Shown: positions 15,963 through 23,712, counted from the first letter of the stretch. The stretch is 64,000 bases of DNA from Streptomyces spinosisporus (GCF_022698145.1 NZ_JALDAX010000001.1:930001-994000); one strand, 5' to 3'. Numbers and translations are program-made. The notes: generated by a model from the letters alone, not told the origin.

Positions 15963-15974
15963 ACCTGCGCAGGT
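15963..15974. promoter_or_regulatory. Palindrome in the ArsR promoter, candidate operator
   Basis: ACCTGCGCAGGT is a perfect 12-bp palindrome 38 bp upstream of the ArsR start codon. It is followed at once by GCGCAGCTATGCAGCG, a second imperfect dyad. The spacing suits autorepression by the ArsR protein. The same region precedes the riboswitch of the nickel/cobalt transporter. Confidence 0.4.
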
Positions 15975-16009
15975 GCGCAGCTATGCAGCGACGTGCGCGC
16001 GGCCCTACG

Positions 16010-16216
16010 GTGGGCGGGCCGTGGTGCTCGGGAAGTCGGTGCGAAGCCGACGCGGCCCTCGCCACTGTGAATCGGGGAGTTCCCCGCCCATGTCCCGCAA
16101 GGGACAGCCACTGGCCGTCGTGAGGCGGCCGGGAAGGCGCGGCGGGAACGCGCGACCCTCCCCCACTCTCGACTTCGCTCGAGCGGGAGGTACCCCCAAG
16201 CCAGGAGACCGGCCAC
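16010..16216 (+). ncRNA. Cobalamin riboswitch
   Basis: The leader of the nickel/cobalt transporter carries the conserved cobalamin aptamer elements in order: GGGAAGTCGGTGCGAAGCCGA (16030-16050), the core GCCACTGTGA (16061-16070), and the B12 box AAGCCAGGAGACCGGCC (16198-16214). B12-bound aptamers usually shut down translation or transcription of cobalt uptake and cobalamin biosynthesis genes. The distance between core and B12 box is long because a palindromic Streptomyces repeat occupies the variable arm (about 16156-16197). A second GCCACTGG at about 16107 lies in between. The B12 box is 45 bases before the chosen start codon. Confidence 0.9.
16156..16197. repeat. Streptomyces-type palindromic repeat inside the riboswitch
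   Basis: The stretch CCCCCACTCTCGACTTCGCT (16159-16178), continuing to CGAGCGGGAGGTACCCCC, matches from memory a short palindromic element found many times in Streptomyces genomes, with a CTCGA-CTTCG-CTCGAG centre. It forms its own stem-loop and sits in the peripheral, length-variable arm of the cobalamin aptamer, where an insertion need not break ligand binding. Confidence 0.5.
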
Positions 16217-16259
16217 GGCATCTCACGAAGTGATCCACGAGGTGCTGGAGCGTGACCGA

Positions 16260-17372
16260 ATGACCTTGCCCGCATCATCCATGCCCGATGCCGCCCGGCC
16301 CGCCGCCTTCCGCTGGCGGCGCGAGGACACCGTCAGGACGATCGGGCTGATGGCGGTGATCGCCGCCCTGCACGTCGTCGCCTTCGGCATCCTCTTCCTC
16401 CTCGTCGTACCCGGGCACTACGAGATCGGCTCCAAGGCGTTCGGCATCGGCCTCGGTGTCACCGCCTACACCCTCGGCATGCGGCACGCCTTCGACGCCG
16501 ACCACATCGCCGCCATCGACAACACCACCCGCAAGCTGATGGCCGACGGCAAGCGGCCGGTGTCGGTGGGGTTCTGGTTCGCGCTCGGGCACTCGAGCGT
16601 GGTGATCGTGCTGGCCGCCCTGGTGGCGGGCGGCGCCCAGATCGCGGGCACGCTCGTCGACGACGACTCCAGCACCCACCGGACGCTCGGCGTCGTCGGC
16701 ACCACCGTCTCCGGCTCCTTCCTCTACGTCATCGCCGCCCTCAACCTCGTGGCCCTGCTTGGCATCCTGAAGGTGTTCCGGGCGATGCGGGCCGGGACGT
16801 ACGACGAGAAGGAACTCGAACAGCACCTGGATTCGCGGGGGTTCATGAACCGCGTCCTCGGCCGCCTCACCAAGTCCCTCACCCGCCCCGGCCAGATGTA
16901 CCCCGTCGGCCTGCTCTTCGGCCTCGGCTTCGACACCGCCACCGAGGTCACGCTGATGGTGATGGCCGGCTCGGGCGCGGCGGCGGGCCTGCCCTGGTAC
17001 GCCGTCCTCAGCCTGCCGCTCCTCTTCGCCGCCGGCATGAGCCTGTTCGACACGCTCGACGGCACCTTCACGAACTTCGCCTACCAGTGGGCCTTCTCCA
17101 ACCCGGTCCGCAAGGTGTTCTACAACCTCACCATCACCGGCCTGTCCATCGCCGTCGCCTTCTTCATCGGCACGATCGAGCTGGTCGGCGTCCTGCACGA
17201 CAAGCTCGGCCTGACCGACACGGTCACGGAGTGGATCTCCGGCCTCGACCTGGACAACGTCGGCTACGTCATCGTCGGCCTGTTCGTCGTCGTATGGGCG
17301 GCGGCGCTGGGCTACTGGAAGGTGGCGAAGGTGGAACAGAGGTGGGCGACCCGGCCGGCCGACGGCGGCTGA
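16260..17372 (+). CDS. Nickel/cobalt transporter, NiCoT (HoxN/NixA) family
   Basis: A 370-residue integral membrane permease with about eight helices. The family signature HX4DH in helix 2 is present as RHAFDADHIAAIDN (about residues 74-87), and other NiCoT motifs follow: FALGHSSVV, LLFGLGFDTATEV and GMSLFDTLDG. It imports Ni2+ and/or Co2+. The cobalamin riboswitch directly upstream argues that cobalt for B12 synthesis is the relevant ion. I chose the ATG at 16260, which has GGAG nine bases before it. A GTG at 16230 is possible but has no ribosome binding site. The gene ends at a strong terminator. Confidence 0.92.
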   Translation: MTLPASSMPDAARPAAFRWRREDTVRTIGLMAVIAALHVVAFGILFLLVVPGHYEIGSKAFGIGLGVTAYTLGMRHAFDADHIAAIDNTTRKLMADGKRPVSVGFWFALGHSSVVIVLAALVAGGAQIAGTLVDDDSSTHRTLGVVGTTVSGSFLYVIAALNLVALLGILKVFRAMRAGTYDEKELEQHLDSRGFMNRVLGRLTKSLTRPGQMYPVGLLFGLGFDTATEVTLMVMAGSGAAAGLPWYAVLSLPLLFAAGMSLFDTLDGTFTNFAYQWAFSNPVRKVFYNLTITGLSIAVAFFIGTIELVGVLHDKLGLTDTVTEWISGLDLDNVGYVIVGLFVVVWAAALGYWKVAKVEQRWATRPADGG

Positions 17373-17395
17373 CCCCCGACCGAAGCGCCGGCGGA

Positions 17396-17428
17396 CCGGG
17401 AGGCGACGACGACCTCTTCGCCTCCCGG
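17396..17428. terminator. Bidirectional hairpin terminator
   Basis: CCGGGAGGCGA pairs with TCGCCTCCCGG across an 11-base loop. The hairpin lies between the convergent nickel/cobalt transporter (plus) and the Cys-rich protein gene (minus), where a shared terminator is expected. There is no U-run, as usual in Streptomyces. Confidence 0.7.
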
Positions 17429-17461
17429 CCCGCCGCACGTCAGGGGTCCGAGCCGGACGCC

Positions 17462-17677
17462 TCAGGGCAGGGCGATACCGTCCAGCCTGCCTGCCTTGGC
17501 GTCGTCGACCAGGTTGGAGAACTGGTCGTAGCTCATCTGGACGCGCTGGCCGAAGTCGTCGGTCAGGATGATCCGTTGTTCGGCGGGGGCGTTCGGGTCG
17601 ACGAAGAGCTGCGGACAGCCGCAGTTGCACTCGCCGCAGAAGGTCGCGACGGGTTCCAGGCCGTTGGTGTCGGTCAT
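17462..17677 (-). CDS. Small cysteine-rich protein (71 aa)
   Basis: A 71-residue protein with a strong GGAGGTGGAG ribosome binding site before the ATG at 17677. The N-terminal third carries four closely spaced cysteines in ATFCGECNCGCPQLFVDP (about residues 12-29), a CxxCxCxC arrangement that could bind a metal ion. The rest (RIILTDDFGQRVQMSYDQFSNLVDDAKAGRLD) looks like a small alpha/beta tail. There is no signal peptide, so it is cytoplasmic. It lies next to copper-homeostasis genes but is transcribed away from them. I do not recognise a characterised family; a metal-binding or metal-storage role is a guess from the cysteines. Confidence 0.65.
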   Translation of the reverse strand: MTDTNGLEPVATFCGECNCGCPQLFVDPNAPAEQRIILTDDFGQRVQMSYDQFSNLVDDAKAGRLDGIALP

Positions 17678-18045
17678 GGTGCTCCACCTCCGTGGGTGTG
17701 GGACCGCGACGGTCCGGCCGCGAGGTCGGCGGTCGCGGGGGAGGGACTGCGCGGGACATACCCCGCCAGAACCGGCCGGACGCGTGCCGACAGGGCGGGC
17801 GGGTGCGTGATCGGTGGGGGAGTGCGCTTGTGCTCCCTCCAAGGCTTCCGATGCTTCGACTCCGCCGCCGGAGCCGGGAACCGAACGGTGCCCGCGTCCG
17901 ACTTCTGTGGGGGTCTCCGACGCACCCTGGCCGCGCGTGGCACGTGCCACATATTCGCCCGGAACTCGGGCCTCCTCCGCTACGACTCCTGAAGCGGTAC
18001 GGCCGGATCCGACGACGCCGTACATCGCGACCTGGAAACCCGGTG
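17678..18045. other. Divergent promoter region before the copper genes
   Basis: No gene is visible in these 368 bp between the Cys-rich gene (minus) and the copper operon (plus). Two structures stand out: a small hairpin GCCCG-GAACT-CGGGC at 17957-17971 and an inverted repeat GTACGGC/GCCGTAC (17997-18003 and 18017-18023, 13-bp spacer) just before the operon. A complete CsoR-type TACCCC/GGGGTA site was not found; only one half, CATACCCC at about 17758-17765, is present. Confidence 0.4.
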
Positions 18046-18297
18046 ATGGACGACTCCCGACCTTCCTCTCCCGGCGCGGGGGCGGTGCCGCGCAAGCTGG
18101 TGCCGCCTCCCGCGCTCTGCGGCTTCCTTCTGCTGCTGGCCCTGATCTTCACGGTGTCGTACGCCGTGGGGACCTCCGCCGGACCCGTCGCCCCCGGTAT
18201 GCACGGCACGAGCACCGGTTCCGGCGACGGGACGAGCACCGGTGACACCGGTGGCGGGATGCACGACATGGAGAACATGCACTCGGGAGGCAACTGA
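18046..18297 (+). CDS. Small membrane protein with Met/His-rich exported tail
   Basis: An 83-residue protein. After a basic start it has one transmembrane segment (LCGFLLLLALIFTVSYAVG, about residues 25-43) and then a Gly/Ser/Thr tail with metal-binding residues, PGMHGTSTG and GGGMHDMENMHSGGN, facing the outside. Methionine and histidine clusters of this kind bind Cu(I) and Cu(II). The stop TGA overlaps the ATG of the copper ATPase (TGATG), so the two are coupled. It probably hands copper to, or takes it from, the ATPase. I know no named family; the role is inferred from composition and position. Confidence 0.7.
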   Translation: MDDSRPSSPGAGAVPRKLVPPPALCGFLLLLALIFTVSYAVGTSAGPVAPGMHGTSTGSGDGTSTGDTGGGMHDMENMHSGGN

Positions 18298-20597
18298 TGG
18301 GCCCCGAACCGGTGGTGGCCCTCATGACCACCGATCTGACCGTCGGCGGCATGACCTGCGCGGCCTGTGTGACGCGTGTCGAGAAGAAGCTCGGCAAGCT
18401 GGACGGGGTCTCGGCGACCGTCAACCTGGCCACCGGGCGGGCCCGGGTGAGCCATCCGCCCGGGGTCGGCCCCGACGAACTCGTCGCCACGGTCGAGAAG
18501 GCCGGATACACCGCCGCCCTGCCCGAGCCGCCGAAGAAGCAGCGGCGCGAGGACGCGGGGAAGAGTGGGGCGCTGGACGGTAAGGCTCGGGACGGCGAGG
18601 TGCGGGACGGGGAGTTCGAAGGCGCCCGTCGGGAGCGCGACCGTCTGCTGGTCACCGCGTCGCTCGCGCTGCCCGTCCTCGTGCTGTCGATGGTGCCCGG
18701 GCTCCAGTTCCGCAACTGGCAGTGGCTGTGCTTCGTGCTGGCCGCGCCCGTCGCCGTGTGGGGCGCATGGCCCTTCCACACCAGGGCCGTAAGGGGGCTG
18801 CGGCACTCGGCGGCCACCATGGACACCCTGGTCTCACTGGGCGTGGTGGCGTCCTTCGCCTGGTCCGCGTACGCGCTCTTCCTCGGCGGTGCGGGCGCCC
18901 CGGGCATGCGGATGCCGTTCAGCCTGGTGCCCTCGGCCCCGGACGGCGTGGCGCACATCTATCTCGAAGCGGCCGTCGGCGTGCCGCTGTTCGTGCTCGC
19001 CGGGCGGTTCCTGGAGGCGCGGGCGCGGAACGGCACCGGGGCGGCGCTGCGCTCGCTCGCCCAACTCGCGGCCAAGGAAGTCGCCGTGCGGGAAGGAGAC
19101 TCCGAACGGCTCGTCCCCATCGGGGACTTGGACGTCGGGCAGGTCTTCGTCGTCCGGCCCGGTGAGCGCATCGCCACCGACGGCGTGGTGACCCAGGGCA
19201 GTTCGGCCGTGGACCTGTCCCTGGTCACCGGAGAGACCGAACCCGTCGAGGTCGGGCCCGGCTCGGCCGTGGTCGGCGGGGCCGTCAACGCCGGCGGGCT
19301 GCTGCTCGTACGGGCCACCGCGGTCGGGGCGGACACCCAACTCGCCCGGATCACCCGGCTGGTGACCGAGGCGCAGGCCGGCAAGGCCAAGGCGCAACGG
19401 CTGGCCGACTCGGTCGCCGGGGTCTTCGTCCCCGTGGTGCTGGCCCTGGCCGTCACGGTGCTCGGGTTCTGGCTGGGAGCGGGCGCCGACCCGCAGGCGG
19501 CGGTCACCGCGTGTGTCGCCGTCCTCGTCGTGGCCTGCCCGTGCGCGCTGGGTCTCGCCACGCCCACCGCGCTGATGGCCGCCACCGGACGCGGTGCCCA
19601 ACTGGGCGTCCTCGTCACCGGTCCCCAGGCCCTGGAGGGACTCCAGCACCTCGACGCGGTCGTCCTGGACAAGACCGGCACGCTCACGTCGGGGCACATG
19701 AGCGTCGCCCGGATCACCGCCGTACCGGACGGACTCGGCCGGGATGCGGTGCTGCGGCTGGCGGGAGCCGTCGAGCAGGGATCGGAGCATCCGCTGGGGC
19801 GGGCCGTCGCCGCCTGCGCCCGGCGCGAGTTGAGCACGCGGCTGCCCGAGGTGGAGGAGTTCCGCGCGCTGCCGGGGCGAGGGGTACGGGGCCGGGTCGA
19901 AGGGCGGCTGGTCGAGATCCTCGCGCCCGACGACGACCTGCCCGCGCACCTGTCGGTGGACGAGGCCACGGCGCACACTCCGGTGCTGGTGCACGTCGAC
20001 GGAGTGGCCGAGGCGCTGATCGAGGTCGGCGACGTCGTCCGGCCCGGCAGCTACCGGGCCGTCCACCGGCTGCGGCGCCTGGGCGTACGGCCCGTGCTCG
20101 CCACCGGCGACCGCGAGGCACCCGCCCGCGCCGTCGCGAACTCCCTGGGCATCGACGAGGTGCACGCCCGCTGCACCCCCGAGGACAAGGCCGCACTCGT
20201 ACGAGACCTCCAGGCGCAGGGCTACCGGGTCGCGGTCATCGGCGACGGTGTGAACGACGCCGCGGCCCTGGCCGGTGCCGACCTCGGCATCGCCATGGGC
20301 ACCGGCACCGACGTGGCAATCGGCGCCGCCGACGTGACCCTCGTCCGCGGTGACATCGAGGCCATGGCGGACGCGGTCCGGCTGGCCCGGCGCACGCTGG
20401 GCACCATCCGGGCCAATCTCGTCTGGGCGTTCGGCTACAACGTCGTGACTGTGCCGCTCGCCATGGTCGGCCTGCTCAACCCGATGGTGGCAGCCGCCGC
20501 GATGTCGGTCAGCTCGGTGCTGGTCGTCACCAACAGCCTGCGGCTGCGCGGTTGGCGGCCCGAGCCCGCTCCCGTCGCCCGGAGGCGTACGCGATGA
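18297..20597 (+). CDS. copA: Copper-translocating P1B-type ATPase
   Basis: A 766-residue heavy-metal ATPase that pumps copper out of the cytoplasm. In order: one HMA domain with GGMTCAACVTRVEKK (about residues 17-31), membrane helices, the TGE phosphatase loop (LVTGETEPVEVGPGS), the intramembrane metal site CPC in VVACPCALGLATPTAL (about 411-426), the phosphorylation motif DKTGTLTSG (about 457), the ATP-binding HP dipeptide in SEHPLGRA (about 497) and GDGVNDAAAL (about 648). CPC with a CAAC HMA domain points to Cu(I) or Ag(I). Its end overlaps the next gene (ATGA). Residues 75-115 between HMA and first helix are a charged linker. Confidence 0.95.
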   Translation: MGPEPVVALMTTDLTVGGMTCAACVTRVEKKLGKLDGVSATVNLATGRARVSHPPGVGPDELVATVEKAGYTAALPEPPKKQRREDAGKSGALDGKARDGEVRDGEFEGARRERDRLLVTASLALPVLVLSMVPGLQFRNWQWLCFVLAAPVAVWGAWPFHTRAVRGLRHSAATMDTLVSLGVVASFAWSAYALFLGGAGAPGMRMPFSLVPSAPDGVAHIYLEAAVGVPLFVLAGRFLEARARNGTGAALRSLAQLAAKEVAVREGDSERLVPIGDLDVGQVFVVRPGERIATDGVVTQGSSAVDLSLVTGETEPVEVGPGSAVVGGAVNAGGLLLVRATAVGADTQLARITRLVTEAQAGKAKAQRLADSVAGVFVPVVLALAVTVLGFWLGAGADPQAAVTACVAVLVVACPCALGLATPTALMAATGRGAQLGVLVTGPQALEGLQHLDAVVLDKTGTLTSGHMSVARITAVPDGLGRDAVLRLAGAVEQGSEHPLGRAVAACARRELSTRLPEVEEFRALPGRGVRGRVEGRLVEILAPDDDLPAHLSVDEATAHTPVLVHVDGVAEALIEVGDVVRPGSYRAVHRLRRLGVRPVLATGDREAPARAVANSLGIDEVHARCTPEDKAALVRDLQAQGYRVAVIGDGVNDAAALAGADLGIAMGTGTDVAIGAADVTLVRGDIEAMADAVRLARRTLGTIRANLVWAFGYNVVTVPLAMVGLLNPMVAAAAMSVSSVLVVTNSLRLRGWRPEPAPVARRRTR

Positions 20598-21106
20598 GCA
20601 CACCGTCCCTGTGGCGGCCGACCCGGCGCCGTCTCACCGACACCCTGCTCGCCGCCGTCGCGCCGGTCGCCGCGGCCGTCCTCGCCCTCGGCGGCCTGGC
20701 GACGTGGGCCGCGGCCGGGAAGGCGGGCACACCGCCCCGGATCGGCATCACGAACGGGCGCGTCTTCCTGCCGTACGGCGACAACACGGAGACCGCCGCC
20801 TTCTTCGACGTCGTCAACGTCGGCGGGGCGGACGACCGGCTGGTGCGGGTGACCTCCTCCGCGACGCGCGGGGAGCCGGTCCTCGGCCGGCACCGCATGC
20901 TCGGCGGCGGTGCCGCGTCCAAGGCCGTCGTGACCTCGTTCGCCGTCCCCGCGGGCCGGGGCCTGTCCATGTCCCCGGCCGGCCCGGACGTCACCCTGAC
21001 GCCCAGGGCACGCCTGCACTCGGGCGACCTCGTGCCGTTCACACTGCACTTCGAGCACAGCGGGGCGGTCAGGACGCTCGCGGTGGTGGTCAGGCCGACC
21101 TCGTGA
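20594..21106 (+). CDS. PCu(A)C-like copper chaperone with reduced ligand motif
   Basis: A 170-residue exported or membrane-anchored protein. An N-terminal transmembrane/signal segment (LLAAVAPVAAAVLALGGLATWA) is followed by a beta-rich domain: RIGITNGRVFLPYGDNTETAAFFDVVNVGGADDRLVRVTSS. This matches the start of PCu(A)C (DUF461) domains, which bind Cu(I) outside the cell and pass it on, for example to cytochrome oxidase. The usual ligand set H(M)X10MX21HXM is only partly there (GRHRMLGGG and RGLSMSPAG), so copper affinity may be low. The ATG overlaps the stop of the copper ATPase gene (ATGA). Confidence 0.7.
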   Translation: MSTPSLWRPTRRRLTDTLLAAVAPVAAAVLALGGLATWAAAGKAGTPPRIGITNGRVFLPYGDNTETAAFFDVVNVGGADDRLVRVTSSATRGEPVLGRHRMLGGGAASKAVVTSFAVPAGRGLSMSPAGPDVTLTPRARLHSGDLVPFTLHFEHSGAVRTLAVVVRPTS

Positions 21107-21172
21107 ACGATCCCCGGCGCGTATGCGTACCCCCGCACGACGACCGACGTCCGGATGCGAGGATGAGGCGCC

Positions 21173-21910
21173 ATGACAGCAGGGTGGTGTTCTCGCACGC
21201 TACGCGCCGCGGTGTTCGCGGCCGTGTGCGTGCCGCTCGCCGCCCTGGGCCACGTCCTGATGTCCGGAAACGACGTGCCCGCGTGGGTACTTGCCGCGGG
21301 GCTCGCGGCGACGGGCACGGTGGGCTGGTGCCTTGCGGGCCGTGAACGCGGCCTGCCGCTGATCGTCGCGGTCGTGGTAGCCGCCCAGACGGTGCTGCAC
21401 GAGGCGTTCTCCCTGGCGCAGTCGTCGTCGGGCGGCGCCGCATCGAACGGCATGAAGAGCATGGACATGGGCTCCATGCACATGGGCTCCATGCACATGG
21501 GATCGATGCAAATGGGCTCGATGCCGATGGACTCCATGGACATGGGATCGATGCCGATGGACTCCATGGACATGGGGCACATGGACATGGGCCGTATGCC
21601 TCACACGGGGCCCATGGCGCATTCGATGGACGGCTGGGGCTCCTCGTACGGCATGCTCGCCGCTCACCTCCTGGCCGCGCTCCTGACCGGCCTGTGGCTC
21701 GCGTACGGCGAGAAGGCCGCCTTCCGCATCCTGCGGGCCGTGGCCGCCCGGCTGGCAGCGCCGCTACGGCTGCTGCTGGCGCTGCCGCCCGCCCTGGACC
21801 GGCCGCGCGTCCACCCGCGCCGCCCGCGCTCGGACAGGGCGCCGAGCCTGCGTCTGCTGGTGCATGCGATCACCTCTCGGGGACCCCCTGCGGGGACGGC
21901 TGTCGTCTGA
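21173..21910 (+). CDS. Membrane protein with methionine-repeat loop, copper-related
   Basis: A 245-residue protein with membrane segments near residues 12-30, 36-55, 61-80 and 160-178. Between the third and fourth lies a remarkable loop (about residues 94-142) made of repeats such as MGSMHMGSMQMGSMPMDSMD, with some 20 methionines and several histidines and aspartates. Methionine repeats bind Cu(I) in proteins such as CopA, CopC and eukaryotic Ctr1. The C-terminus is basic and proline-rich (RPRVHPRRPRSDRAP) and probably cytoplasmic. The gene lies 66 bp downstream of the PCu(A)C-like gene. It may store or import copper. I recognise no named family. Confidence 0.7.
   Translation: MTAGWCSRTLRAAVFAAVCVPLAALGHVLMSGNDVPAWVLAAGLAATGTVGWCLAGRERGLPLIVAVVVAAQTVLHEAFSLAQSSSGGAASNGMKSMDMGSMHMGSMHMGSMQMGSMPMDSMDMGSMPMDSMDMGHMDMGRMPHTGPMAHSMDGWGSSYGMLAAHLLAALLTGLWLAYGEKAAFRILRAVAARLAAPLRLLLALPPALDRPRVHPRRPRSDRAPSLRLLVHAITSRGPPAGTAVV
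21452..21598 (+). repeat. 15-bp tandem repeats encoding Met-rich units
   Basis: The DNA repeats units close to ATGGGCTCCATGCAC and ATGGACTCCATGGAC, each encoding M-x-M/M-G/D-S steps. Near-identical copies stand side by side, for example GGCTCCATGCACATG at 21471 and 21486, so the number of units could change by slippage or recombination. Confidence 0.75.
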
Positions 21911-22039
21911 GGACAGCTGGATTCCCGGGGCCGCCCCTGTGCGCCCCGGGCCTCGGCCGTAGGGCCGACTCCCCATTCACCGGACCGTTCGCGCCCTCGC
22001 GCGCCCCGGTCCGGATCACGGATCCCGATAGGACACCAG

Positions 22040-22702
22040 GTGATCACCTCTGCCCTGCCTGAAACGCACCACAAGACGCATGGAGACGGGAAGGACGGAA
22101 ACGGAAAGGACGGAAACGGAAACGAGAAGTGGGCGTCCGCCGACGAGTCGGTGACCGCATGGGCGCTGGCCGCCCGAAGCGGTGACCCGGACGCCGTCGA
22201 GCAGTTCGTCATCGCTCTGCAGCGCGACGTCCAGCGCTACGTCGCCCATCTGTGCGGCGATCCCCAGGCTGTCGAAGACCTCGCCCAGGACACGTTCCTG
22301 CGCGCGCTGGGCAGCCTGCATCGCTTCGAGGGCCGTTCCTCGGCGCGTGCCTGGCTGCTGTCGATCGCCCGTCGGGCGGTCGTCGACAGCTACCGGTACG
22401 CCGCCGCCCGGCCCCGGCTGTCCGACGTGCCGGACTGGCAGCTGGCCGTCGAACTGGCCCAGCCCCGTGACCTGCCCGGATTCGACGACGGCGTCGCGCT
22501 GCTGGATCTGCTGGCCGCGTTGCCCGACGAACGCCGGGAGGCGTTCATCCTCACCCAGCTGGTCGGCCTCCCGTACGCGGAGGCGGCCGAGTTCAGCGAC
22601 TGCCCGATCGGCACGGTCCGCTCCCGCGTGGCCCGCGCCCGGTCGACCCTGCTGAACCTGCTGGACGAGGCGGAGGAGCCCGCTGCACTGGCAGCGGTCT
22701 GA
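22040..22702 (+). CDS. ECF-subfamily RNA polymerase sigma factor
   Basis: A 220-residue sigma factor with regions 2 and 4 only. Region 2 covers about residues 50-110 (YVAHLCGDPQAVEDLAQDTFLRALGSLHRFEGRSSARAWLLSIARRAVVDSYR) and region 4 about 150-205 (LLDLLAALPDERREAFILTQLVGLPYAEAAEFSDCPIGTVRSRVARARSTLLNLL). It redirects RNA polymerase to a specific promoter class. No anti-sigma gene is adjacent; the gene stands alone after the copper genes and ends at a terminator. The N-terminus has a short Gly/Asn/Lys repeat (GKDGNGKDGNGN). GTG start at 22040 with AGGACACC. What activates it is unknown; copper or oxidative stress would fit the neighbours. Confidence 0.92.
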   Translation: MITSALPETHHKTHGDGKDGNGKDGNGNEKWASADESVTAWALAARSGDPDAVEQFVIALQRDVQRYVAHLCGDPQAVEDLAQDTFLRALGSLHRFEGRSSARAWLLSIARRAVVDSYRYAAARPRLSDVPDWQLAVELAQPRDLPGFDDGVALLDLLAALPDERREAFILTQLVGLPYAEAAEFSDCPIGTVRSRVARARSTLLNLLDEAEEPAALAAV

Positions 22703-22738
22703 TCCCTTCCGGACGGCGGCGTGGTTGGTGCGGCAAGG

Positions 22739-22776
22739 GGATTGCCCCCGGCAGTGGAGGCTGTCGGGGGCAATCC
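22739..22776. terminator. Strong bidirectional terminator
   Basis: A 16-bp stem: GGATTGCCCCCG then GCAG (22739-22754) pairs with CTGTCGGGGGCAATCC (22761-22776), with one mismatch and a TGGAGG loop. It separates the convergent sigma factor gene (plus) and the DUF5666-like gene (minus). Confidence 0.85.
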
Positions 22777-22808
22777 GGTTCGGTGGCGGGAGCTGCGGCG
22801 CCGGCCTG

Positions 22809-23543
22809 TCACTCGTAGCCGACGACCTTGAAGTCCTTGTTGACGAAGAGGTGGTGCGGCCAGTTGATGCTGATGTTGTGCACCTCGTACTCGCCGTCGG
22901 CAAGCTTCACCACGCGGTCGACGATTCCGCCGGGGACGACCGCCTGGGCGGCCGTGGTGGCCTTGTAGGCGACCGAGCCGGTCTGGATCGTTCCTTCACC
23001 CTCGGTGTAGTCGGGAATCGTCCCGACTGACTTGTCGGGGGAGGGGGTTCCCTGCTGGAAGGGGATGACACCCGCCGCCTCGGCGGCGGCGGCTCCGCCG
23101 TCGCCGTGCGGCTGCACGACGACCTTCGCCGCTGTGATGTCGGCGCTGTCCACCAACCCCAGGACGAGCACACTCGTGCCCTTCTTCACCGCCTTGGCGG
23201 ACGTGTGGTGATTGTTCTTCAGGAATGTCGTCGAGGCGTTGTCGCTCACGGTGACCGTCACACCCGTGGCCGTCTTGAGGGTGAAGCCCGACGAGCTCGT
23301 CGACTGCACGATGCCGGTCGCCCCACCGTCGGAGGGATCGGCCCGCTGGCCGCCGTCCGTGGGGAGGGCGGTCGGGGTCGCGGACGGCGCCGCCGATGGG
23401 GTGGACGCGGCGGAGATGCCGACGGTGGCGAACCCGGCCAGGGCGCAGGTGAGTGCGGCACCCGCGATCCAGGCCGTCTTGTTGGCCTTCAGCTGGAATC
23501 CCCTCTTTCGGTGAGACCCATTCCCAGGATTTGCTTGACGCAT
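22809..23543 (-). CDS. Exported DUF5666-like beta-barrel domain protein
   Basis: A 244-residue protein. The ATG at 23543 follows GAGGAGCAATTCC. A basic start (RKRGFQLKANK) leads into an uncleaved or cleaved signal segment (WIAGAALTCALAGFATVGISAA), then a Ser/Pro/Thr linker. A domain with the DUF5666 pattern follows: GIVQSTSSSGFTLKTATGVTVTVSDNASTTFLKNN, KAVKKGTSVLVLGLVDSADITAAKVVVQP. The C-terminus (VDRVVKLADGEYEVHNISINWPHHLFVNKDFKVVGYE) adds another strand set. The domain is an OB-like barrel of unknown role on the cell surface. It is monocistronic and convergent with the sigma factor gene. One copy of the CCTACTTGGTAG motif lies 156 bp upstream. Confidence 0.7.
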   Translation of the reverse strand: MRQANPGNGSHRKRGFQLKANKTAWIAGAALTCALAGFATVGISAASTPSAAPSATPTALPTDGGQRADPSDGGATGIVQSTSSSGFTLKTATGVTVTVSDNASTTFLKNNHHTSAKAVKKGTSVLVLGLVDSADITAAKVVVQPHGDGGAAAAEAAGVIPFQQGTPSPDKSVGTIPDYTEGEGTIQTGSVAYKATTAAQAVVPGGIVDRVVKLADGEYEVHNISINWPHHLFVNKDFKVVGYE

Positions 23544-23697
23544 GGAATTGCTCCTCATTCGGATTGCAAGCAAGGGAAATACTGACCGAAGGGGATTTGA
23601 AATCCGTAATAGCCGCCTAGGAATCCGCTATGTGGAATTCCCGATAAAAAGGGAATGCCAAATAGGCCATTCGTGAGGATGGCCGCCGCTCACGCTA

Positions 23698-23712
23698 GCC
23701 TACTTGGTAGGT
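23698..23712. promoter_or_regulatory. FadR-type operator-like site (copy 1)
   Basis: GCCTACTTGGTAGGT is an inverted repeat (CCTAC, spacer TTG, GTAGG) that matches the two sites between the FadR-family regulator and the cupin gene at 34406 and 34503. It overlaps the stop codon of the YtcJ-type amidohydrolase gene and is 155 bp upstream of the DUF5666-like gene. Confidence 0.4.

Noticed and set aside
17740..18045. CsoR operator controlling the copper genes
   Set aside because: Only a CATACCCC half-site is visible; the second half needed for a dyad is missing.
16275..18806. Long minus-strand open frame across the nickel/cobalt transporter and copper genes
   Set aside because: It runs antisense to clear NiCoT and CopA genes, has low-complexity translation and no ribosome binding site.
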